A stretch of 47,708 nt of DNA from Methanomicrobiales archaeon HGW-Methanomicrobiales-2. GTDB lineage: Archaea; Halobacteriota; Methanomicrobia; Methanomicrobiales; Methanoculleaceae. Each line of letters starts with the position of its first letter. Position 1 is the stretch's first letter. Below the pieces are notes generated by a model, which was not told the origin of the DNA, did not search any database, and saw only the letters and a program-made list of their open reading frames with translations. Positions 35,249 through 42,416 of this stretch are shown in pieces. The position numbers and the translations under genes were made by a program. The stretch lies in assembly GCA_002839645.1 (NCBI GenBank), contig PGYL01000017.1, positions 1 through 47,708 on the forward strand, given 5' to 3'.

Positions 35249-35865
35249 ACGCCGTGAACTGCATGCTGAACTACGGCTACTCGCTGCTGGAAGTGGAATG
35301 TTTGCGGGCCATCAACAGCACCGGCCTGGACGCGCACGTCGGGTTCCTCCACGAGATGCAGCCGGGGAAGTACAGTCTCGCCTACGACCTGCAGGAGCCC
35401 TTCAGGTTCCTGGTAGACCTCGCCGTAATCACGCTCATCGAGAGTGAGGCAATGGCGAAAGGTGACTTCATCAGGACCGAGAACTACAACCTCCGCCTCC
35501 GGCCGACCGGCGCACGCAAAGTCACCGAGGAAGTCAACAGGTGGTTTAACAAGGCAGTGGAGTATCAGGGGAAGGAATCCGCATGGAGTTATATCATCTT
35601 CCTTAAGACCAGAGAACTGGCACACTACCTCACCAGGAAGAAACGGAAACTCGACTTCTCAAGTCCCCCCTACGAGATCGACCGGCAGGACTCCGACGAG
35701 ATGCGCCGGAAGATACTTGCGATTCCGTATGCTGAGTGGAAGAAGATGGGGTTCTCCAAGGGGACGCTGCATTATCTGAAGGAAAACGCGCGGGACGGGA
35801 AGCCGTTCACGATGAACAAGCATGTGCGGGAGAGATTGAAGGAGTGGCCTATCTCTCACGATTGA
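35209..35865 (+). pseudogene. cas1: N-terminally truncated cas1
   Basis: From about 35245 the frame carries the catalytic helical domain of Cas1, the CRISPR integrase: VDAVNCMLNYGYSLL, GFLHEMQPGKYSLAYDLQEP with the metal-binding His (H48) and Asp (D60), RLRPTGARKV, and the C-terminal DRQDSDEMRRKI...FSKGTLHYLKENA block. The N-terminal beta domain and the catalytic Glu region are absent. The first dozen codons of the open frame are rep-remnant DNA read in another frame, so the junction lies at the rep stop (35246-35248). No cas2, effector gene or CRISPR array is in the window. It cannot be a working Cas1. Confidence 0.8.
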
Positions 35866-35900
35866 CCTTCCTAATTTTCTATGCAGTCAAACGCTTCGAT

Positions 35901-36416
35901 CTAGAATTTAAAGTCAGGTAATTTGACATCCCATGGATCTTTGGGTTTTGTCGTCTTTTTCTGTTTATTAGCAGGACTCTTTGTTGTTTTCTTTGGGGTT
36001 GAAGTTGCTTTTGTAGCCTTTCCGGCCGTTTTCTTTGGGGTTGGGTTGTCTGAAAGAGACGGAAAATTCTTTCTTTTATATATTTCCAGATCTTGCGTCC
36101 CCATTTTCAGGTTACATCGCGCACAGGTAGGTTCTAAATTTGTTACGCGAATACTTCCTCCCCTTGCAGCAGCTCGTTTATGCGCACAATGAAAATCATC
36201 GTTATAGATGGGTCTGCCACAAACGTAGCACTTTCCCGTTTTCCTAGTTGCAAACCGTTTTTCCCAGACCGCTTTTCTGACCTTTGGGGGTATTTTTTCA
36301 CGTTCTTTTCCGCTCCAAGGTGCTAAAGGGTCGCTGATTTTTATTGGGGTCACTTTAGGCACTGTTATCTTAGGAACTTTTATTATAGGAACACTTATGT
36401 CAAAATCGTTTGGCAT
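35901..36416 (-). CDS. HNH endonuclease-domain protein
   Basis: A 171-aa protein. Residues about 60-120 form an HNH/zinc fold: CYVCGRPI, then HCAHKRAAARGG, then NLEPTCARCNLKMG, giving two CxxC pairs around the catalytic His-Asn-His core. The N-terminus has an unusual alternating Ile/Val/Pro/Lys stretch, and the C-terminal 45 residues are Lys/Thr/Pro-rich and probably disordered. HNH proteins of this size can be restriction enzymes or homing-type or phage nucleases. It is convergent with the truncated cas1. A TATA-like element about 30 bases upstream (36440-36450) suggests a leaderless transcript. Confidence 0.8.
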   Translation of the reverse strand: MPNDFDISVPIIKVPKITVPKVTPIKISDPLAPWSGKEREKIPPKVRKAVWEKRFATRKTGKCYVCGRPIYNDDFHCAHKRAAARGGSIRVTNLEPTCARCNLKMGTQDLEIYKRKNFPSLSDNPTPKKTAGKATKATSTPKKTTKSPANKQKKTTKPKDPWDVKLPDFKF

Positions 36417-36764
36417 AGGTTCCCGATTATCTTAAAGGGGCATAAAACTATCTATTTTCCTGTCCCATCGCCATCTAGGCAATGAGAAATCGGATAGTGC
36501 TCAGAATATAACTGAAAAACTATTTCAGAGAATCTGACCGAATTACGTTGAGCAATAACCCACGTTCATAACAAAAACCCACAGTGAGAGTGGTTCCACT
36601 ATCAGTTGTTTATTAGAGCACTATCTGAAATCGGTGCCCTGCGAACACAAATGTCAGAGTTACCTTTGATATGCCCACAAATAACTCTATATTTTCTAGA
36701 AGCATACATTTATTCCCGCATATTAAAGATAACGTATTTATATTGGCTACACAACCATTTCCTT

Positions 36765-36929
36765 ATGAGAGAGATCATAAGTCTCATTCAAGCCTTCGCC
36801 ATATTCCTTGTCGGGATATATGTTATTTCCAAAATATCTGATACTCTAAATTACGATTTTGGATTTGTCTTTGTTGGAATATTTGCTGTTCTTGGCATTA
36901 TTATACTAATTAAAATGGTGACAGCGTAA
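36765..36929 (+). CDS. Small two-helix membrane protein
   Basis: A 54-aa protein that is essentially two transmembrane helices (ISLIQAFAIFLVGIYVI and FGFVFVGIFAVLGIIILI). ATG 36765 is chosen because the TATA box CGTATTTATATTG (36731-36743) lies about 27 bases before it; an earlier in-frame start at 36606 would place that box inside the gene. Its stop overlaps the start of the next gene by one base (TAATG). No family is recognised. It lies in the AT-rich block, unlike its GC-rich surroundings. Confidence 0.55.
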   Translation: MREIISLIQAFAIFLVGIYVISKISDTLNYDFGFVFVGIFAVLGIIILIKMVTA

Positions 36930-37414
36930 TGAGTGACAATACTGAAACGGTTGGAACCCCGGTTGTCACAAGGAATTATCCAAGCGGAGAGCCAAACAAA
37001 ACTAAAAACATTGAAATAACCCCTAAATACGTATATGATAGACTTGCAGGTTTCTTTTTTAGTACATGCGCTCTCGTCTTTTCAGTTCTGTCATTTGTTT
37101 CGATGGAGAATGACCCTATTCTCGTATACGTGTTTTACTCATTGTTTTTAATTGGAACTGTCGGATATTCCCTGCTACTAGGTGATTTCATTGGTTATTT
37201 TCTATTACATGCTTCTGATAGAATACGTCGGAGTTATGTTATTCACAAGAAGTTCTATGAATATGGGACAGGATGTATCGGGGTGCTTATAGGCTCAACT
37301 ATGTTATACCTTATGATGGGAGACAATATTATCCCAACAATAATTGGAGGGCTTTTCTTCTTATTAGTTAGTCTTTTCTTTGATTGGGTCAGGAAAAGGA
37401 ATTCAAAAGGTTAA
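36929..37414 (+). CDS. Four-helix membrane protein, unknown function
   Basis: A 161-aa protein with about 35 hydrophilic N-terminal residues and then two helical hairpins (residues about 40-85 and 110-155) separated by a basic cytoplasmic loop (RIRRSYVIHKK). It ends with RKRNSKG. It is co-transcribed with the two-helix protein encoded upstream (TAATG overlap). Small membrane pairs like this are found as effectors in defence islands, but no family is recognised here. Confidence 0.55.
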   Translation: MSDNTETVGTPVVTRNYPSGEPNKTKNIEITPKYVYDRLAGFFFSTCALVFSVLSFVSMENDPILVYVFYSLFLIGTVGYSLLLGDFIGYFLLHASDRIRRSYVIHKKFYEYGTGCIGVLIGSTMLYLMMGDNIIPTIIGGLFFLLVSLFFDWVRKRNSKG

Positions 37415-37727
37415 CATCTCATACCTAGGTGGTCACTAAACAGCATACCCTCACTCCATACATTAAGAAGGCCTATGAACAGTTCACCGACTAGGTTGAA
37501 AACTTCAAAACGATTTTTCCTCAATGCAAGTAATATGATTTGGGATTGCATTCCTCCAGCTCGTCATGCTAGGCGTCGGCAGAGACCGGTGCGACCCCGC
37601 CCTCTGCTGATGTGTGGCTTCGTCTCATAAAGGCATTTCCGGATAAATGCCCTGTTATCGTTGTCAATTCCCTTGAGTGCTATGAAAAAGAATTATATTT
37701 TGTTTGAATTATAAATCGTCTCCTCTA
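37415..37727. other. Intergenic stretch with a possible decayed frame
   Basis: No intact gene. A frame starting near 37431 reads VTKQHTLTPYIKKAYEQFTD, a stop, then VENFKTIFPQCK, which looks protein-like but is broken by an in-frame TAG; it could be a transposase or other relic. It also contains a GC-rich patch (about 37555-37620) unlike the AT-rich sequence on both sides. Confidence 0.3.
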
Positions 37728-38585
37728 TTAAGTAAAACCGACCCTCATAAATTGAAATTCAGGTTTGTCAATAACATCATTTAGTGACGAACATCCCGGG
37801 CACAAACCTTCACTGATCTGTTCAAGAAGTTCCTTTTGATGGCGGAGGTTAAATTCACCAGTAAATACCTTATTCATTTCGATAATCAACCTTTCCTCTA
37901 AATAGGCTAGAATAATGCCATAGCTCCCAATCTTAAGATTATAAATGTGATCTAATTCTTCCTTATTAATTGCGACGCCTAAAAGTGCTTTTGTCTCTTT
38001 ATTATCCTTCCAATTGAGGATGTTTTCACCTTTTCTTATGGATTCATATGTTTGAAACAATACCCTACTAATAAATCTTCTATAAACATTGTAAACCCTC
38101 CAGGCCTCATCGTTAATAAACGGTCTAAGTCTAGATTCTTTATCGCTCAATTCACTCAATTTGTATAGGAACTCTTCACGTTTAGGTAACTCTCCTACCC
38201 ACTCCTTTATAATTTCTTGAGTTTTAGGTTCCCTGATTTCCGAATCTAGAAAAATATCGTAGAATGAAAGAGGAGACTGAGACCTCTTCATTTCCATGGC
38301 AAATTCCCAGAGATCTGAAATTGCAGAAATCCTCTTTTTTTGTATCTCATCGCTTGATGATTTATAGATTTGGAGCAGATTTGAAAAGTTCTCCTCGTCT
38401 CTTCTCAAATGTGAACGTAATTCGCTTAACTCCCTTTCCTGCTTTTCTTTCCAAGATCTGTTTAATTTTTCAAGAATACCCTGTCCAAAAAACTTAACGC
38501 CAACACAAATTATACCCAAAGTGATTCCAGAGGATGTAATACTGGTAATTGCTAGGGAGACCTCGTCCATGATTGACTTATGCAA
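37728..38585 (-). CDS. Membrane-anchored protein with a coiled-coil region, unknown function
   Basis: A 285-aa protein. One N-terminal transmembrane helix (residues about 12-35, ITSSGITLGIICVGVKFFG) is followed by a charged, probably coiled-coil stretch (about 40-95) and a mainly helical cytoplasmic domain. Near the C-terminus a single CPGC pair occurs (about residues 262-265). No family is recognised. It is AT-rich and runs in the same direction as the TIR pair 330 bases upstream. ATG 38585 or 38570 (MDEVSL) could be the start. Confidence 0.55.
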   Translation of the reverse strand: MHKSIMDEVSLAITSITSSGITLGIICVGVKFFGQGILEKLNRSWKEKQERELSELRSHLRRDEENFSNLLQIYKSSSDEIQKKRISAISDLWEFAMEMKRSQSPLSFYDIFLDSEIREPKTQEIIKEWVGELPKREEFLYKLSELSDKESRLRPFINDEAWRVYNVYRRFISRVLFQTYESIRKGENILNWKDNKETKALLGVAINKEELDHIYNLKIGSYGIILAYLEERLIIEMNKVFTGEFNLRHQKELLEQISEGLCPGCSSLNDVIDKPEFQFMRVGFT

Positions 38586-38913
38586 TTACTATAATAAAAT
38601 GATATGATCTATGTGTCATACTTTAAGCGTTCATCCTCTATCTCTTGTTTAGATTATACATGCTTTTAGCAATTGTCGTTGAATGCGCTATTATTAGATT
38701 GAGAGCCATGCCTATCTTGGAATATGAAACCCCAAACGAGGAAGAGGAGCAGTCGCCGCACATGCACATGTCCACGGCGGCCTGTGTCGATCGACCATAT
38801 ATGTGGGGGGTCAAATCTGATCTGCAAAATCTGCAGTTTGATTTTAAAAATGTCCCACAGATGGTTTGAGCGAAATATATCAAAATATCAAGTGTATATT
38901 TAGTATTCTCTTA
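38586..38913. other. Intergenic stretch in the AT-rich island
   Basis: No gene supported. It probably holds the promoter of the 285-aa gene. A GC-richer patch at about 38755-38800 interrupts the AT-rich sequence. A 74-codon forward frame across it has no ribosome site or recognisable product. Confidence 0.4.
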
Positions 38914-39087
38914 TTATGGCGAATTAAGCGATCTAATGAATAATTCTGGTAACAGATCAGCTCTATGCATAGACAAGAGAATCTCAAGTGGATAGGCCCT
39001 TTTCTTTTTCTGTAATTCGAGAACAATTGTGTTTCTCTCTTCCTTTATACTGTAACTAGGAAGATACTCTTTCAATTTGTCCATCAT
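38914..39087 (-). CDS. 57-aa partner encoded directly behind the TIR gene
   Basis: A 57-aa protein, MMDKLKEYLPSYSIKEERN onward, ending SLNSP. It is charged, with predicted helices and a short beta-like TIVLELQ segment. Its ATG (39085-39087) follows the TAG of the TIR gene with no gap (TAGATGATG), so the two are translationally coupled. No family is recognised. Its position suggests a regulator, activator or immunity partner of the TIR protein (inference). Confidence 0.6.
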   Translation of the reverse strand: MMDKLKEYLPSYSIKEERNTIVLELQKKKRAYPLEILLSMHRADLLPELFIRSLNSP

Positions 39088-39786
39088 CTATTCAATCTCT
39101 TGATTGGGACCAATTTTTCTAGCAATTAATAATGCAAACTCTTCCGGAGTTTTCCTGTTTAGATCGATATAGCCTGTTGTAGTTCTGATTCCTGGAATTT
39201 CAGTTTGATCAAACCTTGCGGGCAGGATATAGTCCCTTCTTTCTTGGAAAGCTCTCGCTTGCGCACTTTCCCTTTCGTGATTCGTCCATAATTTGTCTTT
39301 ATAATATTGAGATATGAAAATTACAACGTAGTTTGCTTTTTTTTGGTAAACGTCATCTAAGTGAGTATATAGGTTTCTCCCCCAAAGATCTACTTCTGCG
39401 TATTTATCATAGAATACTTTTACTTCTAACTTGATGAGGTATTTAGCAACTTCCTCAACGTAAGATCTGTCTTCACCTGCGAAGGACAGAGCAACATCAT
39501 AGTCGGGCACAACGTATACGGAAGGTTGCTCAGGTAGTGCTTGATAACTCAACTCGACTTTCCTAAGTGTAGCATAGGAAACTCCCAATGCTCCAGCAGC
39601 CTGCTTCTTGCTGCCGCAATCTGCTACAAAATGACCTAATTGTTCTAATGCTTTATCCTTCCCAACCACATTCCCCCACGTTTCCCAGAAAAGAGTCCTG
39701 TATCCAGTGCTCACTTGCCCTCCACCGGTATACTTTTTATGAGATTCGTTAACCATATCTAAAAAAGACCACTTTGGATCAATCAA
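39088..39786 (-). CDS. TIR-domain protein with an N-terminal helix-turn-helix-like region
   Basis: A 232-aa protein. Residues about 48-82 look like a helix-turn-helix (SKKQAAGALGVSYATLRKVE). Residues about 95-225 form a TIR domain: YDVALSFAGEDRSYVEEVA, VFYDKYAEVDLWGRNL, VVIFISQYYKDKLWTNHE and GYIDL. E171 in WTNHE is the likely catalytic glutamate of NAD-cleaving TIR domains. Such proteins deplete NAD+ in antiphage defence. The reading frame starts at TTG 39786; ATG 39756 is the alternative. A TATA-like CTTTATTTAA at about 39810-39819 places the transcript start close to the TTG. The frame stays open upstream without a good start codon. Confidence 0.85.
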   Translation of the reverse strand: MIDPKWSFLDMVNESHKKYTGGGQVSTGYRTLFWETWGNVVGKDKALEQLGHFVADCGSKKQAAGALGVSYATLRKVELSYQALPEQPSVYVVPDYDVALSFAGEDRSYVEEVAKYLIKLEVKVFYDKYAEVDLWGRNLYTHLDDVYQKKANYVVIFISQYYKDKLWTNHERESAQARAFQERRDYILPARFDQTEIPGIRTTTGYIDLNRKTPEEFALLIARKIGPNQEIE

Positions 39787-40211
39787 GTCTTTCAGCCCCT
39801 GATACCGATTAAATAAAGTATAACTGATGCTTGTAAATAAACGGTCGAGAAGATAATCCTTTTGAATTATTTGGATTGATTACTGCCAAAAGATCACTTA
39901 ACAACCTGATTTTGCTGTCCTCTTGTCTCTCACCTTTGGCTTAACAAAATTCTTTGTCCTGTAATCATCATGAACAGTAATCCGCCTGCCCCAGATGATC
40001 TTCATCAATAACCCCCTCAAAACAAAATCCCCACCGGAGGCCTATATCGATCATCCAGGTGCATGATCGTCGGTACTGCACCGTACACGCTGATGATGAA
40101 AAGTCAGTACACCACTTGATCCCCACCCGCGCATCACGATGCCTACTTGGTGATCACGGTCAGGTGATGGATGTCAAATTTTTTCGTGTTACCTATAACC
40201 CAACCTAAAAA
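39787..40211. other. Intergenic stretch left of the att site
   Basis: No gene supported. It contains the promoter of the TIR gene (about 39806-39826), a 7-bp inverted repeat (CGATCAT 40048-40054, ATGATCG 40063-40069), and the T5 run (minus strand) just beyond the tRNA fragment's 3' end, probably the host tRNA gene's original terminator. Confidence 0.45.
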
Positions 40212-40267
40212 TGCGAGGAGAGGGATTCGAACCCGCGAACTCCTTCGAGAGTCGATCTTGAGTCGAC
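40212..40267 (-). other. attachment site: 3' fragment of a tRNA-Leu(CAA) gene
   Basis: On the minus strand the sequence runs from the anticodon stem-loop (GTCGA CTCAAGA TCGAC, anticodon CAA), through a long variable arm and a T-arm containing GGTTCGAATCCC, to the acceptor strand ending CTCGCA. The D-arm and 5' acceptor strand are absent, so it is not a functional gene. A T run follows its 3' end. One T-stem pair is mismatched. The integrase gene starts 9 bases to the right. This is the duplicated target end left when an element enters a tRNA gene. Confidence 0.8.
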
Positions 40268-40275
40268 ACTTACAC

Positions 40276-41478
40276 ATGGCGCAAGACACCTTCAAAAGCA
40301 AGACGCCTGAAGTCTATAAACGAATGGCCCTGGACCCGTACGAAAACAACAACCTCAAGGAACTCGATCAGCTGAACGACCTTGATCCGATAAATCACAG
40401 ACATCTCCAAGGGTACATCCACGACCTGGAACTCAAGCAGCTGAAAGACACAACAGTCCGGCACAAGCTCTGGGGGATATACCCCCTGCTTAAGGCCACT
40501 GCTTTCAAAGATGCCGTGACCATCACACGGATGGACCTCGAAGACTTTGTCATCAGGAGGCGAAGGACGTGCAGTCCCTTCACCCTATACGGCGAGATCC
40601 TTGAAACCAAGTTGTTCTTCCGCTGGCTCGTGCCGGAGAGAGAGAAGGAGTTGTTTAAGAACATCAAGAACGTACGCCCACGCAAGAAACTGCCGGTCGA
40701 GCAGCTCATTGTTCGCGACGACATCAAAACCCTTGTTGGGGCCTGCGACAACCAGCGGGATCGGGCACTCATTATGCTCCTGTGGGACTCCGGGTGCAGG
40801 ATCAGCGAAATACTCTCCCTCAATGTGGGCCGCGTGCAGTTCGACCGATACGGCGCTGTGGTAATCGTCGATGGGAAGACCGGCCGCCGCCGCCTGCGCC
40901 TCATAGACAGCGTTCCCGATCTTCAGCTCTGGTTGAACATGCACCCGCTTCGAACGGACCCGGCAGCCCCTCTCTTCCTGACCAATACCCGATTCGGGGT
41001 CGGTCGCAAGAGGTTGAATTCACGCACCGTCCAGAACCGCCTCAAGTATCTCCAGGAGACATTGAATCTGGGGAAACCCACCAATCCGCATGCCCTCCGA
41101 CACGGCAGGCTAACCGACCTCGCAAAGAAGGGATTCTCCGAGATGGAACTTCGTCTGATTGCCGGGTGGGAGAAGGGCAGTAACATGCCTGAAGTGTATG
41201 TACACCTCAGCGGTGGAGACATTGAAAGGAAGATGCTCGAAAAAGCCGGGTTTGTGGAGGCCACGGTGAATAAAGAACCCAGCCTTCAGCCGCGAGAGTG
41301 CCCCCGGTGCAAGGCCCTGAACACCTATGATGCACTGTTCTGCGCGAAGTGCTCTATGATACTCGTCGAAGAAGTGGCGAGGATGGTGGAGAGCAAGACG
41401 GAGAAGGCACAGCAGAGCTTTGATTACGACGCGGCGATTCAGAAGATGAGAGCAGACCTGGGCCTCCCGGCTCAATAA
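40276..41478 (+). CDS. int: Tyrosine recombinase/integrase with C-terminal zinc ribbon
   Basis: A 400-aa integrase. An N-terminal SAM-like core-binding domain covers about residues 20-130. The catalytic domain has Arg in GCRISEI (near residue 175), HALRHGRLT (HxxR, near 270) and the nucleophile Tyr in PEVYVHLSG (near 307). A zinc ribbon (CPRCKALNTY...CAKC) follows at about 335-360, as in many archaeal integrases. ATG 40276 is chosen because the longer frame upstream (from 40171) is read through the antisense of the tRNA fragment. It presumably recombines the tRNA-Leu att site beside it to insert or excise the element. An oligo-T run follows its stop. Confidence 0.92.
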   Translation: MAQDTFKSKTPEVYKRMALDPYENNNLKELDQLNDLDPINHRHLQGYIHDLELKQLKDTTVRHKLWGIYPLLKATAFKDAVTITRMDLEDFVIRRRRTCSPFTLYGEILETKLFFRWLVPEREKELFKNIKNVRPRKKLPVEQLIVRDDIKTLVGACDNQRDRALIMLLWDSGCRISEILSLNVGRVQFDRYGAVVIVDGKTGRRRLRLIDSVPDLQLWLNMHPLRTDPAAPLFLTNTRFGVGRKRLNSRTVQNRLKYLQETLNLGKPTNPHALRHGRLTDLAKKGFSEMELRLIAGWEKGSNMPEVYVHLSGGDIERKMLEKAGFVEATVNKEPSLQPRECPRCKALNTYDALFCAKCSMILVEEVARMVESKTEKAQQSFDYDAAIQKMRADLGLPAQ

Positions 41479-41489
41479 GACTCCACTCC

Positions 41490-41496
41490 TTTTTTT
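41490..41496 (+). terminator. Oligo-T terminator after the integrase gene
   Basis: T7 run 11 bases after the integrase stop. Confidence 0.55.
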
Positions 41497-41707
41497 AGTA
41501 AAACTCCCTGGGGCTGAATCGCAATGCTGCTTTCTATCGCGCTTGCTCCGTCGTCGTAGCAACTCTGCCGGTCTCCTGTGCAGTTGGCCCATGCACATAC
41601 ACCGAGCGCGGTTCTCGCTTAAATCACCCCTTGCCCACCTATTCTGTGTGTGCGAGAGGCCGACGGCCTAACGCCGATCCCATGGCATCTTCGCACAGGA
41701 GAACTGC

Positions 41708-41851
41708 ATGGAAGAGATCACCCAGGAAGTACTCGACCACATCCCGGACCCCATTGCAAAACTCGTCTGGGAGAAGTGGATCGCCGATGGTAAAGCCAGA
41801 TTGATAACGCCACACAACGAGGGAACGAAATGCAACGCACAGACAGGATAG
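41708..41851 (+). CDS. 47-aa element protein
   Basis: A 47-aa frame, MEEITQEVLDHIPDPIAKLV then a Trp-rich WEKWIADGKARL segment, with the look of a small DNA-binding or regulatory protein. AGGAGA lies 8-12 bases before the ATG. It overlaps the next gene by 22 bases and so heads the element's gene chain. A weak TATA-like TTAAAT lies at about 41619. No family is recognised. Confidence 0.5.
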   Translation: MEEITQEVLDHIPDPIAKLVWEKWIADGKARLITPHNEGTKCNAQTG

Positions 41852-42078
41852 ACGGCAGCCCACGGGATGAAGCGTGCACCAACATCGATTCACACGGGAC
41901 TGCCAACAACTCTTCTCCGTCCGGAGTTATAAGTCCAACTCCCGAGAAGCGAATGGCAGGTGTCGTCCCGCTCTACCTGGTCCAGCAGGTCGTGGCCGCC
42001 GAGATCGGCCGATACGGCCGGGCGGTGCGAGAGATCCACCGTCACAACCCTGACGGGACAGGAGGTGGCCGGCCATGA
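41830..42078 (+). CDS. 82-aa element protein
   Basis: An 82-aa frame with a hydrophilic N-terminal half and a C-terminal half (VVPLYLVQQVVAAEIGRYGR) that looks helical and DNA-binding-like. It overlaps the gene before it by 22 bases and the gene after it by ATGA (42075-42078). ATG 41953 (MAGVVPLYL) is a shorter alternative start. No family is recognised. Confidence 0.5.
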   Translation: MQRTDRIDGSPRDEACTNIDSHGTANNSSPSGVISPTPEKRMAGVVPLYLVQQVVAAEIGRYGRAVREIHRHNPDGTGGGRP

Positions 42079-42416
42079 CTGAACCCGGGACCCTCTCCCA
42101 CAGCACCGGCGGAGCGCTCCACATCGCCGTCGACGCCGAGCACTACCGGATCGAGGCTGAAGACCTCAAGAGCCTGCTCTTCTATGGCCGGGTAATTCCG
42201 ATCACCGAGGATCGTTCACGGACGACCCCCGGCGGGATCCTGGTCAGCGAGGTTGCCATCGAGGGGCACGCGGCGATGAACGCTTCGGGCAAAGCGGTGA
42301 TGCTCCATACCCGTGTCGGCTCCTACATCGTCCCGCTCATCAGTTTTCAGCGGGTCGCCCGCGGAGAGGCCATCTCTGCCCCGCTCTTTCCCCTCATCCC
42401 AGGGGTGACGGGATGA
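42075..42416 (+). CDS. 113-aa element protein, unknown function
   Basis: A 113-aa beta-rich protein (ALHIAVDAEHYRIE, LLFYGRVIPI, KAVMLHTRVGSYIVPL). It is joined to its neighbours by ATGA overlaps on both sides (42075-42078, 42413-42416), so it is made together with the replication protein and may assist it. No family is recognised. Confidence 0.6.
   Translation: MTEPGTLSHSTGGALHIAVDAEHYRIEAEDLKSLLFYGRVIPITEDRSRTTPGGILVSEVAIEGHAAMNASGKAVMLHTRVGSYIVPLISFQRVARGEAISAPLFPLIPGVTG

Noticed and set aside
38645-38869. 74-codon forward frame with a hydrophobic start
   Set aside because: No ribosome site, no coherent domain, and it spans an abrupt GC-rich patch.
40212-40267. Functional tRNA-Leu gene
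   Set aside because: The D-arm and 5' acceptor strand are missing and the upstream sequence cannot fold to supply them.
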